Shown here: positions 24,978 through 32,441 of the stretch, in pieces | Position numbering within the stretch: position 1 is the stretch's first letter | Layout of the letters: each line of letters starts with the position of its first letter | Assembly: GCF_003260195.1 (NCBI RefSeq) | Contig: NZ_QEIH01000006.1 | Span: forward strand, 248,001-312,000 | DNA length: 64,000 bases | Source of the DNA: Lutibacter citreus | GTDB lineage: Bacteria; Bacteroidota; Bacteroidia; Flavobacteriales; Flavobacteriaceae | Reading direction: 5' to 3' | The notes under the pieces: model-generated | Database searches by the model: none | The model's input: only the letters and a program-made list of their open reading frames with translations | Told to the model about the DNA's origin: nothing | Translations under genes and position numbers: made by a program

Positions 24978-27803
24978 ATGTCTTCAAAAAAACGCCTTTT
25001 CTTATTAGATGCCTTCGCCTTAATATTTCGTGGTTATTACGCACTTATTAAAAACCCTCGAATTAACTCAAAAGGAATGGATACTTCCGCTATTTTAGGA
25101 TTTACAAATTCCTTATTAGAAGTAATTAAACGAGAAAAACCTGATCATTTAGCGGTTGCTTTCGATAAAGGTGGTTCACACAGTAGAAATGAAGCTTTTC
25201 CCGAATACAAATCTAACCGACAAGAAACTCCCGAAGCCATAAAAATTGCAGTTCCTTACATTCATAAAATTTTGGAAGCTATGCATATTCCAATTATTGA
25301 AAAAGAAGGTTTTGAAGCAGATGATTTAATTGGAACCCTGTCTAAACAAGCAGAAAAAGCAGGTTTTGAAACATATATGGTTACTCCAGATAAGGATTTT
25401 GCGCAATTGGTATCGGAAAATATTTTTATGTATAAACCAGCCCGAATGGGAAATGGTATTGAAATTTGGGGAATTCCTGAAGTTCAAAAAAGATTTGAGG
25501 TTGAAAGACCTGAACAAGTTATTGACTATTTAGGAATGATGGGGGATGCTGTTGATAATATACCCGGACTTCCTGGTGTTGGAGACAAAACTGCTAAAAA
25601 GTTTCTAAAACAATATGGAAGTATGGAAAACCTATTAGCAAACACTCATGAGCTAAAAGGTAAAATGAAAGAAAAAGTTGAAGCCAACAAAGAACTTGGT
25701 TTACTTTCTAAAGAATTGGCAACAATAATATTAGATTGCCCTGTTCAATTTCATGAAGATGATTATTTATTAAATCATCCAAATACCGAAAAAACCAATG
25801 AAATATTTAAGGAATTAGAGTTCAGAAGAATTGCTGAAAGATTACCATCAATATTTAAATCTTTTCCAGCTTACGGACAAGAAGTAATAGAGAAAATAGC
25901 AGAACCAACTACTCAAAACTCAACTGCTACACCAACTCAACAATTCGATTTATTTTCAACACCAAACGAAGAAACTACTGAAACACCCTCGGGATATCTT
26001 TCAAATGATAATACCAGTCATTTTTATCAATATGTGAATACTTCACTGTCAAAAAAACTATTTTTAAAAAAGCTACAAGAAAAAACTTCAGTTGCATTTC
26101 ATATTGAAACTATTGGTAACAATAGTTTTGAGTCTCAAATTATTGGAATTTCATTTTCATATGAAAAAGGAAAAGGACATTATATTCCAATTTTCAGCAA
26201 TGAAGAAAATGATAATTTAAACCTACTTAAAGATTTTTTCGAAAATGAAAAAATTGAAAAAATAGGTCAAGATTTAAAATATGCAATTAAAGTTTTACAC
26301 AAAAACAATATACAATTAAAAGGAAAATTATTTGATACGCAATTGGCTCATTACCTAATACAACCCGATATGCGTCATGATTTAAATGTACTTTCTGAAA
26401 CTTATTTAAATTACCAACCAAAACAATTAACTGACCTTATTGGTAAAAATGGTAAAAATCAACTTTTAATTCAAGATATTACTCTTGAAAAACAAACACA
26501 ATATGCGGTTGAAATCTCAGATATTACTTTTCAATTAAAAGAACTTTTTGAAAATGATTTGGAAAAATTAAATCTTACTAGTTTATATAATGACATTGAA
26601 ATTCCTGTATTAAGGGTTTTAGCATCAATGGAATTAGAAGGAATTAAATTAGATGAATCATTTTTAAATTCATTATCAGAAAAATTAACAGAAGACATTA
26701 ACAAATTAGAAAGTACAATTTATGCTGAAGCAGGAATAGAATTTAATTTAGCATCTCCAAAACAATTAGGCGACGTACTTTTTGACCATTTAAAACTTGT
26801 TGAAAAACCTAAAAAAACAAAAACGGGCCAATATGCAACAGGAGAAGAAATCCTATCTAAATTAGCTTCAAAACATACTATTGTTCAAGAAATTTTAGAA
26901 TGGAGAGGTTTGGTAAAATTAAAAAACACCTATATTGATGCATTACCAAAAGAGGTAAACAAAACAACAGGTAGAGTGCATACAACTTATAGCCAAGCAG
27001 TAGCTTCAACAGGAAGGTTAAGCTCTAACAATCCCAACCTTCAAAATATCCCTATTAGAACAGAACGAGGCAGACAGGTTAGAAAAGCATTTGTTCCAAG
27101 AGATAATAATTACACTTTAATAGCAGCAGATTACTCGCAAATTGAACTTAGAATAATTGCAGCCTTAAGTGAAGATGAAAGTATGATTCAATCATTTAAA
27201 AATGGAGAAGATATACACGCGGCCACAGCAGCAAAAATATTTGGAATTGAACTTAGTGAAGTAACCAGAACTCAACGTGGCGAAGCTAAAGCTGTAAACT
27301 TTGGTATTATTTATGGCCAAGGAGCGTTTACATTAGCGCAACAATTAAATAAATCAAGAAAAGAAGCAAAGGAATTAATTGACAATTATTACAAAACATT
27401 TCCAAAATTAAGCGAATACATATCTAATCAGGTAAATATTGCCCGAGATAATGGTTATGTAGAAACTGTTTTAAAAAGAAGACGAAATTTAAAAAACATC
27501 AATTCTCACAATGCAATTGTTAGAGCTGGTGACGAAAGAAATGCTGTAAACGCACCAATTCAAGGAAGTGCAGCTGATATTATAAAAATCGCAATGATTA
27601 ATATTCACAAATTTTTAACTGAAGGAAATTATAAAACCAAAATGTTACTGCAAGTACATGATGAATTGGTTTTTGATTTACATAAAGATGAAGCTTCCGA
27701 ATTAAAACAAATTATAAAAGAAAAAATGGAAAATGCCTTTAAACTTTCGGTTCCATTAACTGTAGATTTAGGTGAAGGAAAAAATTGGTTGGAAGCACAT
27801 TAA
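24978..27803 (+). CDS. polA: DNA polymerase I, with inactivated 3'-5' exonuclease site
   Basis: 941 residues, full length. The 5' nuclease domain spans about 1-295 (FLLDAFALIFRGYYAL, AFDKGGSHSRNEAFPEYKS, EADDLIGTL, TPDKDFAQLV, GMMGDAVDNIPGLPGVGDKT). The polymerase domain spans about 545-941 with motif A (LIAADYSQIELR), motif B (RGEAKAVNFGIIYGQ) and motif C (QVHDELVF). The middle proofreading domain keeps its fold, but all three catalytic aspartates of the Klenow site are replaced: FDTET is FHIET (His375), NLKYD is DLKYA (Ala436), and YxxED is YAVEI (Ile513). The Glu of the first motif and the Tyr of the third remain. The enzyme should fill gaps and remove RNA primers but not proofread. It is monocistronic by position. 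Confidence 0.95.
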   Translation: MSSKKRLFLLDAFALIFRGYYALIKNPRINSKGMDTSAILGFTNSLLEVIKREKPDHLAVAFDKGGSHSRNEAFPEYKSNRQETPEAIKIAVPYIHKILEAMHIPIIEKEGFEADDLIGTLSKQAEKAGFETYMVTPDKDFAQLVSENIFMYKPARMGNGIEIWGIPEVQKRFEVERPEQVIDYLGMMGDAVDNIPGLPGVGDKTAKKFLKQYGSMENLLANTHELKGKMKEKVEANKELGLLSKELATIILDCPVQFHEDDYLLNHPNTEKTNEIFKELEFRRIAERLPSIFKSFPAYGQEVIEKIAEPTTQNSTATPTQQFDLFSTPNEETTETPSGYLSNDNTSHFYQYVNTSLSKKLFLKKLQEKTSVAFHIETIGNNSFESQIIGISFSYEKGKGHYIPIFSNEENDNLNLLKDFFENEKIEKIGQDLKYAIKVLHKNNIQLKGKLFDTQLAHYLIQPDMRHDLNVLSETYLNYQPKQLTDLIGKNGKNQLLIQDITLEKQTQYAVEISDITFQLKELFENDLEKLNLTSLYNDIEIPVLRVLASMELEGIKLDESFLNSLSEKLTEDINKLESTIYAEAGIEFNLASPKQLGDVLFDHLKLVEKPKKTKTGQYATGEEILSKLASKHTIVQEILEWRGLVKLKNTYIDALPKEVNKTTGRVHTTYSQAVASTGRLSSNNPNLQNIPIRTERGRQVRKAFVPRDNNYTLIAADYSQIELRIIAALSEDESMIQSFKNGEDIHAATAAKIFGIELSEVTRTQRGEAKAVNFGIIYGQGAFTLAQQLNKSRKEAKELIDNYYKTFPKLSEYISNQVNIARDNGYVETVLKRRRNLKNINSHNAIVRAGDERNAVNAPIQGSAADIIKIAMINIHKFLTEGNYKTKMLLQVHDELVFDLHKDEASELKQIIKEKMENAFKLSVPLTVDLGEGKNWLEAH

Positions 27804-27948
27804 TACTAAATATTTCAAAATTTAAGTTAATCCATTTTTAATCATTACTTTAAGTAATATATTATACTAAGCATATAACATAAAACGTCTCTATTAAATT
27901 CAATTATAAATAACTGTAACTTACTGTTTATTATATAAATAATAATTG

Positions 27949-27956
27949 TACATTTG
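27949..27956 (+). promoter_or_regulatory. -7 box of rplM-rpsI
   Basis: TACATTTG followed by CAC, a perfect TAnnTTTG match, 55 nt before the GTG start of rplM. Confidence 0.5.
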
Positions 27957-28011
27957 CACTCCCTTTTTAGAGGGATAAAATAAATGTTTAACTATAACAA
28001 AGAATTTAATT

Positions 28012-28470
28012 GTGAGTAAATTAAGTTACAAAACAGTGTCAGCTAACAAAAATACCGTTACTAAAGAGTGGGTATTAGTTGATGCAGACGGCCAAACGTT
28101 GGGTCGTCTAGCTTCTAAAGTAGCAATGCTAATTAGAGGTAAATACAAGCCAAATTACACTCCTCACGTAGATTGTGGAGACAATGTAGTGGTTATCAAC
28201 GCAGAGAAAATAAAATTAACTGGTAAAAAGTGGACTGACAAATCTTACATTCGTCACACAGGATATCCAGGTGGTCAAAGATCATTAACTGCAACAGAAA
28301 TGTTTGAAAAAGACCCAACACGTCTTATTGAAAAAGCAGTTAAAGGTATGTTACCTAAAAACATTTTAGGGAGTGCTTTGTTCAGAAACTTATATGTTTA
28401 TGCAGGAGCAGAACATAAACAAACTGCCCAATCACCTAAATTAATTAACGTAAACACCGACCTTAGATAA
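28012..28470 (+). CDS. rplM: 50S ribosomal protein L13
   Basis: 152 residues, typical Bacteroidota length. The hallmarks are LSYKTVSANKNTVTKEWVLV, DADGQTLGRLASKVAMLIRGK, HVDCGDNVVVINAEKIKLTGKKW, YIRHTGYPGG and GMLPKN. The start is the GTG at 28012; the residues before LSYKTV fit the family and no nearby ATG is in frame. L13 binds 23S rRNA early in assembly of the large subunit. rpsI starts 2 nt after its stop, the usual L13-S9 operon. Confidence 0.97.
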   Translation: MSKLSYKTVSANKNTVTKEWVLVDADGQTLGRLASKVAMLIRGKYKPNYTPHVDCGDNVVVINAEKIKLTGKKWTDKSYIRHTGYPGGQRSLTATEMFEKDPTRLIEKAVKGMLPKNILGSALFRNLYVYAGAEHKQTAQSPKLINVNTDLR

Positions 28471-28472
28471 TT

Positions 28473-28859
28473 ATGGATACAATTCACAAAATAGGTAGAA
28501 GAAAAACAGCTGTTGCTCGTGTTTATGTTTCTGACGGAAAAGGAAACATTACCGTAAACAAAAAAGAATATAAAGATTACTTTACTACACCACATTTGCA
28601 ATATAAAATTATGCAAGCATTAAATTTAACTGATAATGCAGAAGCATTTGACATTAAAGTAAATGTATTTGGAGGTGGTATTACTGGTCAAGCAGAAGCT
28701 ATTCGTTTAGCTATCTCAAGAGTTCTTATTGAAATAGACCCTGAACACAGAACTATTTTAAAACCAGAAGGATTACTTACAAGAGATCCAAGAATGGTTG
28801 AACGTAAGAAATTCGGTCAAAAGAAAGCAAGAAAAAAATTCCAATTCTCAAAACGTTAA
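28473..28859 (+). CDS. rpsI: 30S ribosomal protein S9
   Basis: 128 residues. N-terminal IGRRKTAVARVYV, central GGGITGQAEAIRLAISRVL, and the basic C-terminal tail ending QFSKR, whose last Arg contacts the P-site tRNA in known ribosomes. Co-transcribed with rplM. A structured leader for rpsB follows. Confidence 0.97.
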   Translation: MDTIHKIGRRKTAVARVYVSDGKGNITVNKKEYKDYFTTPHLQYKIMQALNLTDNAEAFDIKVNVFGGGITGQAEAIRLAISRVLIEIDPEHRTILKPEGLLTRDPRMVERKKFGQKKARKKFQFSKR

Positions 28860-28881
28860 TCGTTTTATACAATTATTGGTA

Positions 28882-28998
28882 CACCAATTTACTTGGTGGT
28901 TCATTGAAATTAAAAATAAAGTTGTCGTTGATCAGTCAATGACTGTACAAAGTTTAGCATCCAAATAGGGAAGATCGTTTTATCGCTACTTCCCTATT
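28882..28998 (+). promoter_or_regulatory. Structured leader upstream of rpsB
   Basis: The 172-bp gap before rpsB holds two hairpins: CACCAA/TTGGTG (28882-28887 / 28893-28898) and AATAGGGAAG/CTTCCCTATT (28964-28973 / 28989-28998, 10 bp, 15-nt loop). Neither is followed by a T-run, so they are not terminators. A structured 5' UTR in front of rpsB suggests feedback control by S2 protein, as known for other phyla. This is inference. Confidence 0.4.
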
Positions 28999-29031
28999 GC
29001 TAAGTCTCAACGGAACGTAAACTAAATACAA

Positions 29032-29790
29032 ATGGCAAATATTGAAATTAAAGAATTATTAGATGCAGGTGTACACTTTGGTCACCTTACTAGAAAATGG
29101 GATCCAAACATGGCTCCTTACATTTATGGAGAACGTAATGGTGTTCATATCATTGACCTTTACAAAACTTCTGCTAAAATTGAAGAAGCTGCTGAAGCTT
29201 TAAAGAAAATAGCAATTTCTGGTAGAAAAATCCTTTTTGTAGCTACAAAAAAACAAGCAAAAGAAATTATTTCTGACAAATCTAAAAGTGTTAACATGCC
29301 TTTCATTACTGAAAGATGGCCTGGCGGAATGTTAACAAACTTTATTACTATTAGAAAAGCTGTTAAAAAAATGGCTACTATTGATAGAATGAAACAAGAT
29401 GGTTCTTTTGATGCACTTTCAAAAAGAGAAAAATTACAAATTAACCGTCAACGTGAAAAACTTGAAAAGAATTTAGGTTCTATTACTGATATGACACGTT
29501 TACCAGGAGCAATTTTTGTTGTTGATGTAAAAAAAGAACATATTGCTATTGCTGAAGCTAAAAAATTAAACATTCCAATTTTTGCAATGATCGATACAAA
29601 CTCTGATCCAAGAGGAATTGATTATGTTGTACCTGCAAATGATGATGCTTCTAAATCTATTGAAAAAGTATTAGGTTTTATTATTGATGGTGTTGCTGAA
29701 GGTTTAGCTGAAAGAAAAGCTGGTAAAGACAAAGTTGCAGAAGCAAAAGCTGAAGCGAAAACTGAAGTAAAAACTGAAGTAAAAAAATAA
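29032..29790 (+). CDS. rpsB: 30S ribosomal protein S2
   Basis: 252 residues: ELLDAGVHFGHLTRKWDPNM, YIYGERNGVHIIDL, FVATKKQAKEII, RWPGGMLTNFITI, LPGAIFVVDVKKEHIAIAEA and DTNSDPRGIDYVVPANDDA are diagnostic. The C-terminal tail is an Ala/Glu/Lys repeat (KAEAKTEVKTEVKK), common in Bacteroidota S2. It is followed by tsf, the conserved S2/EF-Ts operon. Confidence 0.97.
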   Translation: MANIEIKELLDAGVHFGHLTRKWDPNMAPYIYGERNGVHIIDLYKTSAKIEEAAEALKKIAISGRKILFVATKKQAKEIISDKSKSVNMPFITERWPGGMLTNFITIRKAVKKMATIDRMKQDGSFDALSKREKLQINRQREKLEKNLGSITDMTRLPGAIFVVDVKKEHIAIAEAKKLNIPIFAMIDTNSDPRGIDYVVPANDDASKSIEKVLGFIIDGVAEGLAERKAGKDKVAEAKAEAKTEVKTEVKK

Positions 29791-29837
29791 TTATTGTAAA
29801 ATAGTTGAACCCTAGTTCAACAAAAAAGATTTATAAA

Positions 29838-30803
29838 ATGGCAAAAATTACGGCCCAAGAAGTAAATAAATTAAGAAAATCTACCGGAGCTGGTATGATG
29901 GACTGTAAAAATGCACTTGTTGAAGCAGAAGGAGATTTTGACAAAGCAATTGAAATTTTACGTAAAAAAGGACAAAAAGTTGCTGCAAAAAGAGCTGATA
30001 GAGATTCTTCAGAAGGTGCTGTTATAGCTAAAGTAAATGCTGATAACACTAAAGGCGCAATCATTTCATTAAACTGTGAAACTGATTTTGTTGCTAAAAA
30101 TGATGCTTTTGTTGCTTTGGCTCACGAATTTGCTACTATTGCACTTAACACTAATTCAAAAGAAGAGTTTTTAGCTGCTGATTTTGGAGGAATGACAGTT
30201 GCTGAAAAATTAATTGAGCAAACTGGTGTAATTGGTGAAAAATTAGAAATTGGTGGTTTTGAAGTTGTTGAAGGTGGTTTTGTAGGTTCTTACATTCACG
30301 CTGGAAACAAAATTGCTGCTGTTGCTGCTTTATCTGATAACGTTGATGGTGCTGATGTAGTTGCTAAAGATGTATCAATGCAAGCTGCTGCAATGGGAGC
30401 TTCTATATTATCTTACAAAGATTTTGATCCTGAATTTGTTGCTTCAGAAACTGAAGCTAGAATTGCTGTTATTGAAAAAGATAATATTGAATTAGGAAGA
30501 TTAGGAAAAACATTAAAAAATATTCCTACATTTATTTCTAGATCTCAATTATCTGATGAAGTAATTGAAGCTACTAAAGTAAAATTACAAGAAGAACTTA
30601 AAGCTGAAGGGAAACCAGAAGCAATTTGGGATAGAATTCTTCCTGGTAAATTAGAAAGATTTATTTCTGATAATACTACTTTAGATCAAGAACAATGTTT
30701 ACTAGATCAAAACTTTATTAAAGACGAGAAAAAAACCGTTGCTGAGTACGTAAGCACTATTGGTGTTTCTGTAACAGGATTTAAAAGAGTTTCTTTAGCT
30801 TAA
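29838..30803 (+). CDS. tsf: Elongation factor Ts
   Basis: 321 residues from the ATG at 29838 (MAKITAQEVNKLRKSTGAGM). An upstream in-frame ATG at 29805 would add 11 residues foreign to the family and is rejected. The N-terminal UBA-like domain has TGAGMMDCKNALVEAEGD, the core has SLNCETDFVAKNDAF, and the C-terminal helix has FIKDEKKTVAEYV. EF-Ts exchanges GDP for GTP on EF-Tu. It is followed by a strong terminator. Confidence 0.97.
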   Translation: MAKITAQEVNKLRKSTGAGMMDCKNALVEAEGDFDKAIEILRKKGQKVAAKRADRDSSEGAVIAKVNADNTKGAIISLNCETDFVAKNDAFVALAHEFATIALNTNSKEEFLAADFGGMTVAEKLIEQTGVIGEKLEIGGFEVVEGGFVGSYIHAGNKIAAVAALSDNVDGADVVAKDVSMQAAAMGASILSYKDFDPEFVASETEARIAVIEKDNIELGRLGKTLKNIPTFISRSQLSDEVIEATKVKLQEELKAEGKPEAIWDRILPGKLERFISDNTTLDQEQCLLDQNFIKDEKKTVAEYVSTIGVSVTGFKRVSLA

Positions 30804-30828
30804 TAAAGTACTTGAAATTATATATTAA

Positions 30829-30858
30829 AAGCCTCGCAAATTGCGAGGCTTTTTTTTT
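30829..30858 (+). terminator. Terminator of rpsB-tsf
   Basis: AGCCTCGCAA/TTGCGAGGCT stem (30830-30850) followed by a run of nine T. The rest of the gap to pyrH shows only the promoter box. Confidence 0.9.
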
Positions 30859-31039
30859 GATAAAATGTTTCAATTTTTACTTTAACCAGTAAAATAATTA
30901 TAAAAGAACATTTTCAAAAAGTTACGTAGTAACAATAATTTAAATTTTCTTATAAATTAAACTGAAGTATTACTTAAAGAGAATATGAGTATTTGAAATT
31001 ACATTTTAAATATTAAATAAATTTTATCCTACTATTTCA

Positions 31040-31047
31040 TATATTTG
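31040..31047 (+). promoter_or_regulatory. -7 box of pyrH-frr
   Basis: TATATTTG, a perfect TAnnTTTG match, 19 nt before the pyrH ATG. Confidence 0.5.
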
Positions 31048-31066
31048 CATAACTTTCAAATGAATT

Positions 31067-31774
31067 ATGACTTATAAACGAATTTTACTAAAATTAAGCG
31101 GTGAAGCACTAATGGGCGAACGCCAATACGGAATTGACCCTAAAAGACTAAAAGAATACGCTATTGAAATAAAAAAAGTTGTTGATAAAGGCGTTGAAGT
31201 TGCAATTGTTATTGGTGGAGGGAACATTTTTAGAGGTGTTGCAGCAGCTAGTAATGGTATGGATAGAGTTCAAGGCGACTATATGGGTATGTTAGCTACT
31301 GTAATTAATAGCTTAGCACTACAAAGTGCACTTGAAGAAGAAGGTATTAATACACGATTGCTAACTGCAATTAAGATGCAACAAGTAGCCGAACCATTTA
31401 TTAAACGTAGAGCTGTAAGACATTTAGAAAAAGGTAGAGTTGTAATTTTTGGAGCCGGAACAGGAAACCCTTACTTTACAACTGATACAGCGGCGGTTTT
31501 AAGAGCTATTGAAGTTGATGCTGAAGTTATTTTAAAAGGAACTCGTGTAGATGGAATTTACAATGTTGACCCTGAGAAAGATAAAAACGCCATTAAATTT
31601 GAAAATATTTCGTATAAAGATGTAATGAATAAAGGCTTAAAAGTTATGGATATGACTGCTTTTGCCTTGAGTCAAGAAAATAATTTACCTATTATTGTAT
31701 TCGATATGAATACCAAAGGAAATCTTGAAAAAGTAGTTTCTGGTGAAACTATTGGTACCAAAGTTGATAAATAG
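31067..31774 (+). CDS. pyrH: UMP kinase
   Basis: 235 residues, an amino-acid-kinase fold. Family segments: [76 protein letters not shown]-side [15 protein letters not shown] and [18 protein letters not shown]. It phosphorylates UMP to UDP for RNA and DNA precursors and for sugar nucleotides. frr starts 24 nt after its stop, the widespread pyrH-frr pair. Confidence 0.97.
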   Translation: MTYKRILLKLSGEALMGERQYGIDPKRLKEYAIEIKKVVDKGVEVAIVIGGGNIFRGVAAASNGMDRVQGDYMGMLATVINSLALQSALEEEGINTRLLTAIKMQQVAEPFIKRRAVRHLEKGRVVIFGAGTGNPYFTTDTAAVLRAIEVDAEVILKGTRVDGIYNVDPEKDKNAIKFENISYKDVMNKGLKVMDMTAFALSQENNLPIIVFDMNTKGNLEKVVSGETIGTKVDK

Positions 31775-31798
31775 ATAATTAATATAATTTTTTCAAAC

Positions 31799-32353
31799 AT
31801 GAATGAAGAATTAAGCTTCATAATAGATAGCACAAAAGAATCAATGCAAAATGCTATTGAGCATTTAGAAAAGCAATTTAGAAACATTAGAGCTGGAAAA
31901 GCAAGTCCATCTATGTTAGGAAGTGTTACTGTAGATTATTACGGCTCACAAGTTCCATTAAGTCAAGTTGCCAATGTTGGAACTATGGATGCTCATACAA
32001 TAACTGTACAGCCATGGGAAAAAAACATGCTTCATGAAATTGAAAAAGCAATTATGATAGCTAACCTAGGATTTAACCCTATGAATAATGGTGAAATTGT
32101 TATTATTAATGTCCCTATTTTAACTGAAGATAGACGTAAAGATCTTTCGAAACAAGCAAAGGCTGAAGCTGAAATTGCAAAAGTGAGTGTTAGAAATGAT
32201 CGTAGAGAAGCAATGAATGAAATTAAAAAAACCGATGCTTCTGAAGATATGAAAGCTAATGCCGAAGTTGATATTCAAAAATTAACTGATAAATATAGCA
32301 TTGAAATAGATAGTTGTTATAAAGTAAAAGATGCAGAAATAATGAAAGTTTAA
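31799..32353 (+). CDS. frr: Ribosome recycling factor
   Basis: 184 residues, normal length. It has the three-helix-bundle signature (NIRAGKASPSMLGSVTVDYYG, PLSQVANV, ITVQPWEKNMLHEIEKAI) and LTEDRRKDLSKQAKAEAE, VRNDRREAMNEIKK. It acts with EF-G to split the post-termination ribosome. A perfect terminator follows at 32379. Confidence 0.97.
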   Translation: MNEELSFIIDSTKESMQNAIEHLEKQFRNIRAGKASPSMLGSVTVDYYGSQVPLSQVANVGTMDAHTITVQPWEKNMLHEIEKAIMIANLGFNPMNNGEIVIINVPILTEDRRKDLSKQAKAEAEIAKVSVRNDRREAMNEIKKTDASEDMKANAEVDIQKLTDKYSIEIDSCYKVKDAEIMKV

Positions 32354-32378
32354 CTATCTTAAATTTATCATAAAAGCA

Positions 32379-32404
32379 AAAAGCACTCAATCGAGTGCTT
32401 TTTT
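32379..32404 (+). terminator. Terminator of pyrH-frr
   Basis: AAAAGCACTC/GAGTGCTTTT stem (loop AATC) with a T-run. Confidence 0.85.
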
Positions 32405-32411
32405 AATAAAC

Positions 32412-32419
32412 TATATTTG
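32412..32419 (+). promoter_or_regulatory. -7 box of the DUF5686 gene
   Basis: TATATTTG, a perfect TAnnTTTG match, 22 nt before the ATG at 32442 and just after the frr terminator. Confidence 0.5.
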
Positions 32420-32441
32420 TTCACATCACAAAAATTACAAA

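Noticed and set aside
29805..29837. Upstream start for tsf
   Set aside because: Adds 11 residues not found in EF-Ts; MAKITAQEV at 29838 is the standard N-terminus.
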